The notes: a model not told the origin generated them from the sequence alone. A DNA stretch of 45,119 nt from Flavobacteriia bacterium (GCA_013298525.1 JAAFHW010000011.1:2993-48111); one strand, 5' to 3'; shown: positions 17,035 through 26,281, numbered from the stretch's first letter. Numbers and translations: made by a program.

Positions 17035-18270
17035 ATGAAAAAGATTATTCTTATTGTATTAGCAATTAGTTCGTTAAATGTTTTTTCACAACGAACATGT
17101 GCTACTACAGAAAAAATGAACGAGCTTAAAGCAAATAATCCTTCTTTTGCAATTCATCATCAGGAGACTATGGATTATTTACAAAATCCTATTACAGCAC
17201 AGTCTAATAAAAGTCCTAATGTAGTTGTTACAATTCCAGTAGTGTTTCATGTTTTGTATAAAACATCGATTCAGAATATTAGTGATGCTCAAATTAATTC
17301 ACAGCTGACAATATTGAATAATGATTTTAGAAAATTAAATTCAGATTTTTCTACAGTAGTTCCAGCAGCTTTTCAAGGTCTTGGTGCCGATGTAGAAATA
17401 TTGTTTTGCAAAGCAACAAGAACACCAGCAGGAGTTGCTTCTACTGGAATCGAAAGAAAATCAGTTCCTTCGTCTTTTGTTTTTGAAAATAGTTATTATA
17501 CTACTTCAGGATTAGAAGCATGGGACACAACAAAATATTTAAACATTTGGATTGGAAGGTTTACCAATCCTCTATTATTAGGATTCGCATATTTGCCATC
17601 AGCTGCTGGTAATCCTGATGATGGATTGTGTATAGGAGACCAGTTTTTTGGAAATACAGGAACAGCTACAGCTCCTTTTAATAAAGGTAGAACTGCCACA
17701 CATGAGATAGGGCATTATTTCGGTTTATTACATCCATGGGGTGATGACGGAAGTACTTGTGGTACAGTATTTAATAGTGATGGAGTAGCAGATACACCAG
17801 CAACAAATGATCCTTATTCAGGATGTCCTACTTTTCCTAATAATACCAATGCTTGTACTACAACTGCAACTGGTTCAATGTTTATGAACTATATGGATTA
17901 TGTTAATGATGCTTGTATGGCATTTTTTACTGCTGGTCAAAAAACAATAATGCGTAACGCATTAAATGGACCTAGAGCGAGTTTATTAACATCTAATGGT
18001 TGTGCATCACTTGGTCTTGATGAAGCAGGAGCAATTGAAGCTATTGCGGTTTATCCTAATCCAGTTTCCCAGTATTTTATAATTACCTCTCCTCACACAT
18101 CTATTGATTTTGTTGAGGTGTATAATATGAACGGTCAATTGGTAAAGTCTCAAAAACTTGAAGAAATAAATAATAAAGTATATATTGAAGATTTAGAATC
18201 TGGAGTTTATTATTTAAGGATATACGATGGTGAAAACTTTTTGAAATCAGATAAGATAATTAAAAAGTAA
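17035..18270 (+). CDS. Secreted M43-family (pappalysin-like) zinc metalloprotease with T9SS tail
   Basis: This 411-residue protein has a signal peptide (1-18, ending NVFSQ) and a short pro-region. The metzincin catalytic domain carries the zinc site HEIGHYFGLLH (His223, Glu224, His227, His233), followed by the M43-type HPWGDDG and a Met-turn segment FMNYMDYVNDACM. The C-terminal part (VYPNPVSQYF to LKSDKIIKK) is a T9SS type A sorting domain. The size and the NYMDY motif point to the M43 cytophagalysin/pappalysin group rather than to the reprolysin-like type on either side. It has its own promoter and terminator, so the three proteases form a cluster but probably not an operon. Confidence 0.92.
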   Translation: MKKIILIVLAISSLNVFSQRTCATTEKMNELKANNPSFAIHHQETMDYLQNPITAQSNKSPNVVVTIPVVFHVLYKTSIQNISDAQINSQLTILNNDFRKLNSDFSTVVPAAFQGLGADVEILFCKATRTPAGVASTGIERKSVPSSFVFENSYYTTSGLEAWDTTKYLNIWIGRFTNPLLLGFAYLPSAAGNPDDGLCIGDQFFGNTGTATAPFNKGRTATHEIGHYFGLLHPWGDDGSTCGTVFNSDGVADTPATNDPYSGCPTFPNNTNACTTTATGSMFMNYMDYVNDACMAFFTAGQKTIMRNALNGPRASLLTSNGCASLGLDEAGAIEAIAVYPNPVSQYFIITSPHTSIDFVEVYNMNGQLVKSQKLEEINNKVYIEDLESGVYYLRIYDGENFLKSDKIIKK

Positions 18271-18292
18271 TATTTTTTTGTTAAAATATTTT

Positions 18293-18331
18293 GCCTCAAA
18301 TGTTAATAAATATTTGAGGCTTCTTTTTTTT
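18293..18331 (+). terminator. Terminator after the M43 protease gene
   Basis: The arms gcctcaaat (18293-18301) and atttgaggc (18312-18320) pair perfectly and a T-rich tract follows. Confidence 0.88.
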
Positions 18332-18364
18332 GATTCTAAATTAAGAAATTATCATTTTTTTTAA

Positions 18365-18372
18365 TAAATTTG
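18365..18372 (+). promoter_or_regulatory. Candidate -7 element of the second reprolysin-like gene
   Basis: TAAATTTG fits TAnnTTTG and lies 23 nt before the start codon at 18395. Confidence 0.5.
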
Positions 18373-18394
18373 AACAATTAATAATAAAAACATT

Positions 18395-21046
18395 ATGAAA
18401 AAAAACTTACTATTTACTTTTAGTGCGGTTTTAATTTTTGTTTCGAGTTTTGGTCAAGGTTCTCTATGGAATAAAACTACAGAGGATAGAGTAAAAAATT
18501 TAAGCAAGATGGATCGTGCTTCAATGCCAAGAGAATATCAATTATTTTCTCTTGACTTCAATGCTTTAAAAGCACAATTACAACAAGCTCCTTCTGAAAA
18601 CGCAGGAAGTTCAAGTGTAATTGTTGACTTTCCAAATCAAAACGGAGAATTTACTAGTTATAGAATTTTTGATGCTCCAATAATGGAAGCTGGCTTAGCT
18701 AATAGATACCCAGATATTAAGTCTTATACAGGTGTAAGTGTTGATGGAACTTCTTCAATTCGTTTTAGTACTACAATTTTTGGACTACATGTAATGTCAC
18801 TTACTGGTAACGCAGGTACTTATTATATAGACACTTACACAAAAGACCTTGAAAACTATATTGTTTATGGTAGAAATAATATTTCAAGTAGTAATGCTTT
18901 TTCATGTCTTGTTCAAGATGAAGAATTAGCTCCAAGATTGTTAGAAACTAGCTCTGTTGCTGCTAATGATGGTAGATTTAGACAATATAGATTAGCTATG
19001 GCATGTACAGTAGAATATGCCGCGTTTCATATTAATGCAGCAGGAGTTGGAGCTGGGACTTTAGCTCAGCGAAAAGCTGCTGTTTTAGCTGCAATGAACG
19101 TTACAATGACACGTGTAAATGGTTTGTATGAAAGAGATATGTCTTTGCGTATGAATTTAGTTGCTAATAATGATTTAGTAATTTTTGTTGATTCTGATAA
19201 TTTTTCAAATGATACTGCGGGTAGTTTAATTAATGAAAGTCAAGTTGAAATTGATGCAGCTATTGGTTCTGCAAATTATGATATAGGACATACCGTTAGT
19301 ACTGGTGGTGGTGGTTTAGCTCAATTAAACTCACCTTGTACTGCAAGTAAGGCAAGAGGAATTACAGGTTCGCCAGCTCCAGTCGGAGACCCTTATGATA
19401 TTGATTATGTAGCTCATGAAATGGGACATCAATTTGGTGCAACACATACTTTCAACAATTCTTGTGGAGGTAATAGATCTGCTGGTACTGCTGTAGAACC
19501 AGGTTCTGGAAATACAATTATGGGGTATGCAGGAATCTGTGCTCCAGATGTACAAAGTAACTCAGATGCACATTTCCAAACAGTGAGTTTAAATCAAATG
19601 ATGACATTTACAATTGGAACGGGTAACTGTGCACCAAATGCTCTAAATGGAAATACACCACCAGTTGTTAATGCAGGTATAGATCGTACCATTCCAAAAG
19701 GAACTGCATTTATATTGTTTCCTCAATCTGTAACTGATGCAAATGGTGATTCTTTAACTTATTGTTGGGAACAAACTGATAATGCAGTTTCAACTCAGCC
19801 ACCTACACCAAGTAATACAACAGGACCAAGTTTTAGATCTAATCCACCTGTAGCTGCACCAGAACGATATATGCCACCACTAGCTAGTGTTGTTGCAGGA
19901 AATTTAGCTCCAACATGGGAAGTTGTTTCTACTGCTGGTAGAGCATACAATTTTGCTTTAACTGTTAGAGATAATAGAATGCCAAATGGAGGTCAAACAA
20001 CAAGAGATAATGTTGTGGTTACTGCAAGTAATACTATCGGGCCATTTTCTGTAAGTTCTCAAAGTACAACTGTGGGTTGGGCTCAAGGAAGTACTCAAAC
20101 AATCACATGGGTTAGAAATGGTGCTGAAACTCTTTCAGCAAATGTTGATATTTATTTATCTACAGATGGCGGTCTAACTTTTCCAACATTGTTAACTCCT
20201 TCTGGAGTGCCAAATTCTGGAAGTGCTACAATCACAGTTCCTAATGTGGTAACACAAACGGCTAGAATTATGGTAAGAGCAAAAGAGAATATTTATTATG
20301 CAGTTAATAGTAAAAATATATTGATAGGTTATTCTGTAACTAATAATTGCGTTACTTATCCATTCAACACAGCGTTTTCTCCAACAGATGGATCAACTGG
20401 TTATACTATTAGAACTATATCTGTTCCAACTTCAACAAGTACAATTTCTGATGTAAACATTAATGTAAATGCTACGCACCCAAATATTCAACACTTGAAT
20501 TTTGCTGTTGTTAGACCTGGAGGTTCGTTATTAACATTATATAACCAAGGATGTGCAAGTGGTGCGAATATGAATGTGACTTGGGATGCTCAAGGTTCAG
20601 CTTTAACATGTGCGAGCCCAACACAAGGGACATATATTCCTGTAGGAAGTTTAGATTCTATGATTGGATTTAATCCATCTGGAACATGGCAAATGGGATT
20701 TAGAGATTTGGTTACTGGTACAACAGGTACAATTAACTCATTCTCTATTGAAATTTGCTCTCAAACAATTACTGCATTAGCGACAGACAATTTCTCTTTC
20801 GATAATTTTGCTCTATATCCAAATCCTAATGATGGAACTTTTACTGTTAAGTTCAATTCTAATACAGGAAATGATATTAATGTTGAAGTTTATGATATGA
20901 GAGGAAGATCTATCTTCAATAATGTATATCAAAATAATGGTGTGTTTGAACAAACACTTCAATTAGACAATGTACAATCTGGAATTTATCTTGTTAATAT
21001 TCAAGATGGCGATAAAAAGATTGTTAAGAAAATAGTAGTAGAATAA
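18395..21046 (+). CDS. Secreted reprolysin-like zinc metalloprotease with P-domain and T9SS tail (second copy)
   Basis: This 883-residue paralogue of the 13594 protein has a signal peptide (1-20), a propeptide region and a metzincin domain with HEMGHQFGATH (His341, Glu342, His345, His351) and the Met-turn TIMGYAG. After it lies a beta-sandwich region with SYNSKNI-like strands, a P-domain at about 669-788 (HPNIQHLNFAVVRPGG, then SGTWQMGFRDL), and a T9SS type A sorting domain from about 803 (FALYPNPNDGTF) ending in KKIVVE. It lacks the extra fn3-like block of the first copy, which explains the length difference. The sorting domains of the two copies are much more alike than the rest, a sign of recent duplication or gene conversion there. 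Confidence 0.9.
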   Translation: MKKNLLFTFSAVLIFVSSFGQGSLWNKTTEDRVKNLSKMDRASMPREYQLFSLDFNALKAQLQQAPSENAGSSSVIVDFPNQNGEFTSYRIFDAPIMEAGLANRYPDIKSYTGVSVDGTSSIRFSTTIFGLHVMSLTGNAGTYYIDTYTKDLENYIVYGRNNISSSNAFSCLVQDEELAPRLLETSSVAANDGRFRQYRLAMACTVEYAAFHINAAGVGAGTLAQRKAAVLAAMNVTMTRVNGLYERDMSLRMNLVANNDLVIFVDSDNFSNDTAGSLINESQVEIDAAIGSANYDIGHTVSTGGGGLAQLNSPCTASKARGITGSPAPVGDPYDIDYVAHEMGHQFGATHTFNNSCGGNRSAGTAVEPGSGNTIMGYAGICAPDVQSNSDAHFQTVSLNQMMTFTIGTGNCAPNALNGNTPPVVNAGIDRTIPKGTAFILFPQSVTDANGDSLTYCWEQTDNAVSTQPPTPSNTTGPSFRSNPPVAAPERYMPPLASVVAGNLAPTWEVVSTAGRAYNFALTVRDNRMPNGGQTTRDNVVVTASNTIGPFSVSSQSTTVGWAQGSTQTITWVRNGAETLSANVDIYLSTDGGLTFPTLLTPSGVPNSGSATITVPNVVTQTARIMVRAKENIYYAVNSKNILIGYSVTNNCVTYPFNTAFSPTDGSTGYTIRTISVPTSTSTISDVNINVNATHPNIQHLNFAVVRPGGSLLTLYNQGCASGANMNVTWDAQGSALTCASPTQGTYIPVGSLDSMIGFNPSGTWQMGFRDLVTGTTGTINSFSIEICSQTITALATDNFSFDNFALYPNPNDGTFTVKFNSNTGNDINVEVYDMRGRSIFNNVYQNNGVFEQTLQLDNVQSGIYLVNIQDGDKKIVKKIVVE

Positions 21047-21062
21047 TTATTCTATTATAAAT

Positions 21063-21092
21063 AAAAAGTCCCGATTTTATCGGGACTTTTTT
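21063..21092. terminator. Bidirectional terminator after the second reprolysin-like gene
   Basis: The arms aaaagtcccga and tcgggactttt (within 21063-21090) form a strong stem with a short loop and A/T tracts on both sides. It also serves the converging lipoprotein gene, whose stop codon overlaps the right edge. Confidence 0.88.
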
Positions 21093-21621
21093 AGTTTACA
21101 GAAGTTGTAATGGTTTTAATTATTTGAGGAACTTTAGTAATAGTAAAATCTAAATTTAAATTAATATTTTCGTTTGTTTTCTTTAAATTTAATTTACCTT
21201 CTTCTACTTTATAATAACCTGTTTGTCCTCTGCAGAAACAAAATCTACCAAAATGCATTTTAGTTTGTTGAAGTTCCTTATTAGTTAAATTTAGTTCTGT
21301 ATCGTTATTGTTTATTTCAAAAATTATTTCTTCTCTGTAACCAGCGTCTTGCAAATCACCTTTTACGATTCTATTGTACTGATAAACTATTACAGAGGTA
21401 GTTTCACTATCAATAATTTGTGAATACGTTGATCCAAATTCGTCAGTTTTTATAACTAAACTTTTGTTCTTCAGTATTTCTGTGGTACAAACTCCATCAG
21501 AAGGACAAGGAGATTCTGTTTTTGAAACGACTTTATGTTCTTCTTCTTTTTTCATTATTTCTTTGTTTGTACAACAGAAAGAAAAGAGAATTGCTGTTGG
21601 GATTATGAATAGTTTTTTCAT
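21091..21621 (-). CDS. Putative lipoprotein, function unknown
   Basis: This 176-residue protein has a lipoprotein signal: a short charged start, a hydrophobic core and a lipobox ending FSFCC (Cys16 or Cys17). The mature part has two short Cys pairs (CPSDGVC near residue 40 and FCFC in the second half), so disulfides or metal binding are possible. I do not recognise a domain. It stands alone between the protease cluster and pth, and a bidirectional terminator overlaps its end. Confidence 0.65.
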   Translation of the reverse strand: MKKLFIIPTAILFSFCCTNKEIMKKEEEHKVVSKTESPCPSDGVCTTEILKNKSLVIKTDEFGSTYSQIIDSETTSVIVYQYNRIVKGDLQDAGYREEIIFEINNNDTELNLTNKELQQTKMHFGRFCFCRGQTGYYKVEEGKLNLKKTNENINLNLDFTITKVPQIIKTITTSVN

Positions 21622-21665
21622 TGTTAACTTATTTAATTAGATAAAGATAATCAAAAAGAATACCA

Positions 21666-22286
21666 TTATTTACCATTATAAATATTCATAGTGTTTGCCA
21701 ATCCTGCCAAAGCAAAAGAGGATATAATTTCGCTACCCAATTCAAGTCGTTCAGGTAGTTTTGTTTTTTCTTCTTCATTCCATTCGCCAAGTACGTAATC
21801 TACTTGCCTTCCTTTTTTAAATTCGTCACTGATACCAAATCTAAATCTAGGATATTCATTTGAGTTTAGTACTAGTTGAATGTTTTTTAAACCATTATGA
21901 CCACCGTCACTTCCTTTAGATTTTATTCTGATTGTTCCAAAAGACAAGTTTAAATCATCAGTAATAACTAAAATATTTTCTTTTTCAATGTTTTCTTTTT
22001 CCATCCAATATTTTACAGCCTTACCACTTAAATTCATGTATGTATTTGGTTTTAGTAAAATTAGAGTACGACCTTTTGTTTTAAACTCTGCTACATCACC
22101 AAGTTTTGCTGTTTGAAATGAAATGGATTCTTTTCTGGCAAAATAATCTAATATTTTAAATCCAATATTGTGTCGTGTGTTTACATATTCGGCACCAATA
22201 TTGCCTAGGCCAACGATAAGGAATTTCTTCATTGGGGTTTCTTCTTGTTTGTTGTTGTTTTTGAAAATATTTGAAAACCAATTCAT
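21666..22286 (-). CDS. pth: Aminoacyl-tRNA hydrolase (peptidyl-tRNA hydrolase, Pth)
   Basis: Pth releases tRNA from peptidyl-tRNAs that drop off the ribosome. The protein shows KFLIVGLGNIGAEY, the catalytic histidine in NTRHNIGF (His39), LLKPNTYMNLSG and the DDLNLSFG and GSDGGHNGLKNI motifs. Length is 206 residues from the ATG at 22286. The canonical family start (MKKFLIVGLGN) is Met19, so translation could begin at 22232; the 18-residue Lys/Asn-rich extension is open and plausible but unproven. It is the last gene of the prs-rplY-pth group on the minus strand, about 230 nt after rplY. Confidence 0.95.
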   Translation of the reverse strand: MNWFSNIFKNNNKQEETPMKKFLIVGLGNIGAEYVNTRHNIGFKILDYFARKESISFQTAKLGDVAEFKTKGRTLILLKPNTYMNLSGKAVKYWMEKENIEKENILVITDDLNLSFGTIRIKSKGSDGGHNGLKNIQLVLNSNEYPRFRFGISDEFKKGRQVDYVLGEWNEEEKTKLPERLELGSEIISSFALAGLANTMNIYNGK

Positions 22287-22462
22287 GTGGTAAAAATAGT
22301 ATAATTGTTTTGAAAATGGAATTTTATGTAAATGGATTGCAGTTTAACCCTGATGGGAATGAAAATAAAAAATGGTAATTTCGAGAGCCTCAATCGCCAT
22401 TTTTTATTGTAATGTACAGCAGGAATAAGGTTTGCAAGAATTTCTACTGATTCGTTCCAAAT

Positions 22463-22496
22463 AAAAAAAGCACCAGTAAATAAATACTGATGCTTT
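22463..22496 (-). terminator. Terminator after rplY
   Basis: On the minus strand, arms at 22496-22485 and 22478-22467 (aaagcatcagta and tactggtgcttt) pair over 12 bp with one G-U pair, then a T tract follows. A second, weaker AT-rich inverted repeat lies at about 22364-22402 in the rest of the gap to pth. Confidence 0.75.
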
Positions 22497-22518
22497 GATA
22501 TAAAAGGTTTTGGAAAAA

Positions 22519-23127
22519 TTATTTTTTCTTTCCTTTTGCAGCTGTTTTTTCTGCTTTTGCAGCTTCTTGAGCAGCTTTCATAGCAGCACGTGAAATCTTC
22601 ACTTGACAAACTACAGTATTGTCTGGGTGCATTAATTTGAAATTGTTTGTAGCTAATTTAGTTACATACAATTTATTACCCATTTGTAATTCAGAAATGT
22701 TAGCTTCTACGAAATCAGGAAGATTTTTTGGTAAAGCTTTCACTTTTAATCTTCTTTGATTTAAATTTAAAACACCACCTAAAAGTACACCTGGAGAAGT
22801 TCCTGTGATTTTTACTGGTACTTCCATGATGATTTCTTTATCATCTGACAATTGGAAAAAGTCAATGTGTAAAATTGCATCACTTACTGGGTGAAATTGG
22901 ATGTCTTGTAAAATAGCATCAAATTTTTTACCTCCTAAATCAATGGCAACTGTGTGCGCATTTGGAGTGTAAACCAAACTTTTGAAAGCTTTTGCTTCTG
23001 CTTGAAAATGTACTGGTTGACTTCCTCCGTAAATTACGCAAGGAACCATTCCAGCATTACGTACCGCTTTGGTTGCTACCTTGCCCACGCTTTCTCTTTC
23101 TGATCCTTTAATCGAAATTGATTTCAT
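22519..23127 (-). CDS. rplY: 50S ribosomal protein L25/general stress protein Ctc
   Basis: This is the long (Ctc/TL5-type) form of ribosomal protein L25, which binds 5S rRNA. The 202 residues hold the L25 beta-barrel domain at the N-terminus ([28 protein letters not shown]) and the C-terminal Ctc domain ([20 protein letters not shown], then [12 protein letters not shown]). The tail is rich in Ala and Lys and ends in KGKKK, as usual in Bacteroidetes. It lies 29 nt after prs and before pth, a common order in bacteria. Confidence 0.96.
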   Translation of the reverse strand: MKSISIKGSERESVGKVATKAVRNAGMVPCVIYGGSQPVHFQAEAKAFKSLVYTPNAHTVAIDLGGKKFDAILQDIQFHPVSDAILHIDFFQLSDDKEIIMEVPVKITGTSPGVLLGGVLNLNQRRLKVKALPKNLPDFVEANISELQMGNKLYVTKLATNNFKLMHPDNTVVCQVKISRAAMKAAQEAAKAEKTAAKGKKK

Positions 23128-23156
23128 TGTAAAAATATATAGTTAATAAAAATAAA

Positions 23157-24098
23157 TTACATTAAAAATTTTCCACTGATGGAATTGTTGTGTTGCACCA
23201 TGTGCATAACTTCTGCAAAAAGAGGCGCACAACTCACCACTTTTATTTTATTTGATTCTTTCTTTAACGGAATAGAATCGGTAACTATTAATTCTAATAA
23301 TTTAGAATTTTCAATCTTTTCGTAAGCGTCACCTGAAAGAATTGCGTGTGTACAAATTGCTCTTACACTTAAAGCGCCTTTTTCAATCATTAAATCAGCT
23401 GCTTTTGCTAATGTTCCTCCAGTGTCAATCATGTCATCAACAAGAACAATATTTCTTCCTTTTACATCTCCAATTAGTTCCATTGAACCAATTTCATTAG
23501 CTGCTTTTCTTTGCTTGTAGCAAATAACTACGTCTGATTCTAAAAATTTAGAATAAGCATAAGCTCTTTTTGAACCTCCCATATCTGGAGATGCGATTGT
23601 CAAATTTTCTAAATTCAAACTTTTCACATACGGTAAGAAAATAGTTGAAGCAAATAAATGATCAACTGGTTTTTCAAAGAAACCTTGAATCTGATCGGCG
23701 TGTAAATCCATGGTCATGATTCGAGTTGCTCCAGCAGTTTCTAGTAATTTTGCTACTAATTTTGCTCCAATTGGCACTCTTGGTTTGTCTTTTCTGTCTT
23801 GTCTTGCGTACCCAAAGTAAGGAATTACTGGTGTTATATGTCTTGCTGAAGCTCTTTTTGCAGCATCAATCATTAATAATAACTCCATCAAATTGTCTGC
23901 TGTTGGAAATGTAGAGCAAACAATAAAGACGCGTAATCCTCTTATAGATTCTTCAAACGAAGGTTGGAATTCTCCATCACTAAATTTTGAGAACGTTACT
24001 TTGCCTAGCGGAATACCATAGTTTTTAGCTATTTCTTCTGCTAAATGAACACTTTGTGAACAGGCAAATATTTTTGCTTCTGGTTCTAAATGTGACAT
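23157..24098 (-). CDS. prs: Ribose-phosphate pyrophosphokinase (PRPP synthetase)
   Basis: This enzyme makes PRPP from ribose 5-phosphate and ATP for nucleotide, His and Trp synthesis. The 313 residues have KFSDGEFQPSFEESIRG, the PYFGYARQDRK flexible loop (93-103), MDLHADQIQGFF (130-141) and the PRPP-binding loop VLVDDMIDTGGTLAKA (about 218-233). Length is normal. A TAAATTTG -7 element read on the minus strand lies about 120 nt upstream. Confidence 0.96.
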   Translation of the reverse strand: MSHLEPEAKIFACSQSVHLAEEIAKNYGIPLGKVTFSKFSDGEFQPSFEESIRGLRVFIVCSTFPTADNLMELLLMIDAAKRASARHITPVIPYFGYARQDRKDKPRVPIGAKLVAKLLETAGATRIMTMDLHADQIQGFFEKPVDHLFASTIFLPYVKSLNLENLTIASPDMGGSKRAYAYSKFLESDVVICYKQRKAANEIGSMELIGDVKGRNIVLVDDMIDTGGTLAKAADLMIEKGALSVRAICTHAILSGDAYEKIENSKLLELIVTDSIPLKKESNKIKVVSCAPLFAEVMHMVQHNNSISGKFLM

Positions 24099-24219
24099 TT
24101 TAATTTGTTGTTTTAATTCGAACTATTTTAATTCTAATTTGTCCTCAATTTTATAAGAGCAGAGAGAATTTAAATGCCTCGAATGTAGTTAGTTAGTTGT
24201 GTGTCGTTTTAACGAGGTG

Positions 24220-24227
24220 CAAATTTA
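24220..24227 (-). promoter_or_regulatory. Candidate -7 element of prs-rplY
   Basis: On the minus strand TAAATTTG (24227-24220) fits TAnnTTTG. No clear TTG lies at the expected distance upstream. The gap 24099-24377 otherwise holds only this site and the tRNA promoter. Confidence 0.4.
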
Positions 24228-24269
24228 GAAATAAAATCCGAGTCTGAAAGGATATTTTTAACTATTTTC

Positions 24270-24301
24270 TTGAAAATGTGTTTAAAATTTATTTACATTT
24301 G
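24270..24301 (+). promoter_or_regulatory. Promoter of tRNA-Leu
   Basis: TTG at 24270-24272, a 21-nt spacer and TACATTTG at 24294-24301 match the Bacteroidetes consensus; the tRNA begins 76 nt further on. Confidence 0.6.
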
Positions 24302-24377
24302 CAACGTGTTAAAACAAATTGATTTTTTTAATCGATTTTAATGCGATGAAATGACTGTTGTTATTTCTGTCTGCTAA

Positions 24378-24457
24378 GCCCGGATGGCGGAATTGGTAGA
24401 CGCGCTGGTCTCAAACACCTGTGGGAAACCGTGCCGGTTCGACTCCGGCTCCGGGTA
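24378..24457 (+). tRNA. tRNA-Leu (anticodon CAA)
   Basis: The acceptor arms gcccgga (24378-24384) and tccgggt (24450-24456) pair with one G-U, and the discriminator A is at 24457. The T arm gccgg-ttcgact-ccggc lies at 24433-24449. The anticodon loop ctcaaac gives CAA, which reads UUG. The anticodon stem has one T-T mismatch (ctggt against acctg). CCA is not encoded. The variable arm is short for a class II tRNA. The opposite strand of the 3' half codes the C-terminal end of the serine recombinase, so this gene is the likely integration site of the neighbouring element. Confidence 0.93.
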
Positions 24458-26069
24458 CTAATCGAAACTCATCACTTTTTAAGTGGTGAGTTTTTTGTTT
24501 TTTACTATTGTAACTTTTATTAAATGAGTTAGTTAAATCAAAAAGTTTGTTAGTTTTTGCGGTTCGATATTCTCTTTTTTTGATAGAGTAGGAGATACCT
24601 TCAGGAAATAGCATAGTTTGGAACTTTCTTTTTTTGTTGTAATCCAAAGATGTATAGAATTTACTGGGGTTTTCAGCAATTTGTAGAAAATATTTTAGTA
24701 CTTTTTCATGGTTCGACATTTTTGAAGGCAAATTTTCAGATTCTTTGATTTTTTCTAAAATTGACTCGTTTACCTTTTTACTTTGTCTTTCAAAAATATC
24801 TTTTGATATTTCTCCTATTGCATACTTATATTCCATTTTATCAAGGATGCTTTTTAGTTCATTTATTTCAGTTGTTAGTAATCTTTTGCTTTCTGAAACG
24901 TTAGACATAGAATCATTTAAAATTCTTTTCAACTGTTCGGAGAATAGTTTTAGGAGTTCATCAGATAACTGAAAATTGTCTAACTTTTCTAAAAACGCTT
25001 CATGTAAACCTTTGTTCAATGTTTTATCAGTTGAATTTGCATTCAATGTTTTGTTGCATTTTGTGCATTTATAATAAAATAGATTTTTCTTCTTATTTAA
25101 ATAAGAGGTCATGTTAACTTGACATGCATGACAAATTACAAATTTCGGTGCAAGAGGAGTTTCTTCTTTGCCTTCAAGATGAATAGCTGTTTTTAATGAT
25201 TTGCCCTCTAATATTTTTTGAAGCTCAATAAATTCTTTTCTTGTGATTATTGGTTCCCAATTACCTTTCACATAAGTATCTTCTAAGAGTGAATTATTAA
25301 CTTTTCCTGAATAAAATTCTGTTCTCCACATTGATGATATTGAGCTGTAAGATATATTTATACCTTTTGTTTTTAACCACGCTATTATTTCTTTGTCATT
25401 GTATGACTTATATATCTTCATTTTAAAAGCCTCTTTCAATAGCTTTCCTTCTTCGTTTAATTTAATTTCTTGGAAGGCTTGAACTTTTGTAGGATCAGAA
25501 ACTCTTGGTCCATAATGATCGTAACCTCTGGGACTTCTTCCAAATGATTTACCATTATTTAAGGCATTGATTAGCCCAGGAATAATTGTGTCTTGTCTGT
25601 TGAAGTTTTCTTTTTGAGCATAAAGAAGCTGCGTTGAAAATTCATTTTCTGCTCTTTCGTTGAAAGTATTGTGTTCCGTACTTACAGAATATAGTAGAAC
25701 GTTGAACTCTTTTCTAAGTTTTACAAACAGTTGTATATGCTCTGAACCTGCTCTACCAAATCTACTTGGAGACCAAATCAATATAATTTTAGGTCTTTTA
25801 TTGATAGACGTTTTCTTTAACCTATCAATAAGTTCTCTAAGAGTATTTTGTGTATTAATTCTTTTTGAGCTTTCATATTCTGCATCAAACTCCTCAGTAA
25901 TAATCAAACCATGATCTTTGGCAAATGATTTGATTCTTTTTACCTGAGTTTCAATACTTCCGTTATTTACAAATTGTTCCTTAGTAGAAACTCTTGTATA
26001 GGACCATACTGTTGCTCCATTGAAATCACTTAATGTTAGATTTTTCTTTTTCATCTTGGTATTGCTCAA
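24411..26069 (-). CDS. Large serine recombinase (resolvase/invertase family, integrase-like)
   Basis: This 552-residue protein is a large serine recombinase that would integrate and excise the adjacent element. The N-terminal catalytic domain has WSYTRVSTKEQ with the nucleophile Ser28, then the SIETQ segment and the arginine-bearing IWSPSRFGRAGSEH. A recombinase domain follows (GRSPRGYDHYG onward). A zinc ribbon has Cys313, Cys316, Cys335 and Cys338, followed by a long coiled coil. The last 16 or so residues (VPGAGVEPARFPTGV) are read from the antisense strand of tRNA-Leu, so the frame crosses the presumed att junction and ends in the tRNA. The start at 26069 overlaps the small gene upstream by 44 nt; Met6 (26054) is an alternative. 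Confidence 0.9.
   Translation of the reverse strand: MSNTKMKKKNLTLSDFNGATVWSYTRVSTKEQFVNNGSIETQVKRIKSFAKDHGLIITEEFDAEYESSKRINTQNTLRELIDRLKKTSINKRPKIILIWSPSRFGRAGSEHIQLFVKLRKEFNVLLYSVSTEHNTFNERAENEFSTQLLYAQKENFNRQDTIIPGLINALNNGKSFGRSPRGYDHYGPRVSDPTKVQAFQEIKLNEEGKLLKEAFKMKIYKSYNDKEIIAWLKTKGINISYSSISSMWRTEFYSGKVNNSLLEDTYVKGNWEPIITRKEFIELQKILEGKSLKTAIHLEGKEETPLAPKFVICHACQVNMTSYLNKKKNLFYYKCTKCNKTLNANSTDKTLNKGLHEAFLEKLDNFQLSDELLKLFSEQLKRILNDSMSNVSESKRLLTTEINELKSILDKMEYKYAIGEISKDIFERQSKKVNESILEKIKESENLPSKMSNHEKVLKYFLQIAENPSKFYTSLDYNKKRKFQTMLFPEGISYSIKKREYRTAKTNKLFDLTNSFNKSYNSKKQKTHHLKSDEFRLVPGAGVEPARFPTGV
24465..24497. terminator. Terminator of tRNA-Leu (and possibly of the recombinase gene)
   Basis: The arms aaactcatcac (24465-24475) and gtggtgagttt (24483-24493) form an 11-bp stem with one G-U pair and a T tract on the plus strand. 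It lies inside the recombinase coding region, eight nt past the tRNA. Confidence 0.8.
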
Positions 26070-26217
26070 AAATTAGATTAGTAAATTCATATAATTGTTT
26101 TGAAAACTCAAATGCGCTTTCTTCATTTAGTTGCTTTGATAAGTTAGGTGCAATTGCAATTATTTCATCATAGCCTAGTAAATGTTCTTTGTTTGAAACC
26201 TTTTCCTTCTGGCCCAT
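26026..26217 (-). CDS. Small protein of the integrative element, function unknown
   Basis: This 63-residue acidic, mostly helical protein overlaps the start of the recombinase gene by 44 nt, so the two are probably translated together. It has no signal peptide or membrane segment. The overlap and strand make a real gene likely; a role as excision or directionality factor is possible but not supported by a recognised motif. Confidence 0.55.
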   Translation of the reverse strand: MGQKEKVSNKEHLLGYDEIIAIAPNLSKQLNEESAFEFSKQLYEFTNLIFEQYQDEKEKSNIK

Positions 26218-26281
26218 ATCTTGATATAGATAATACGGGCTGAACTATCAGGAACCGAATGGATTTTACATGTTTCATAAA

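Noticed and set aside
22283..22609. 108-codon minus-strand ORF between rplY and pth
   Set aside because: It overlaps the end of rplY in another frame and spans the rplY terminator; the product has no gene-like features.
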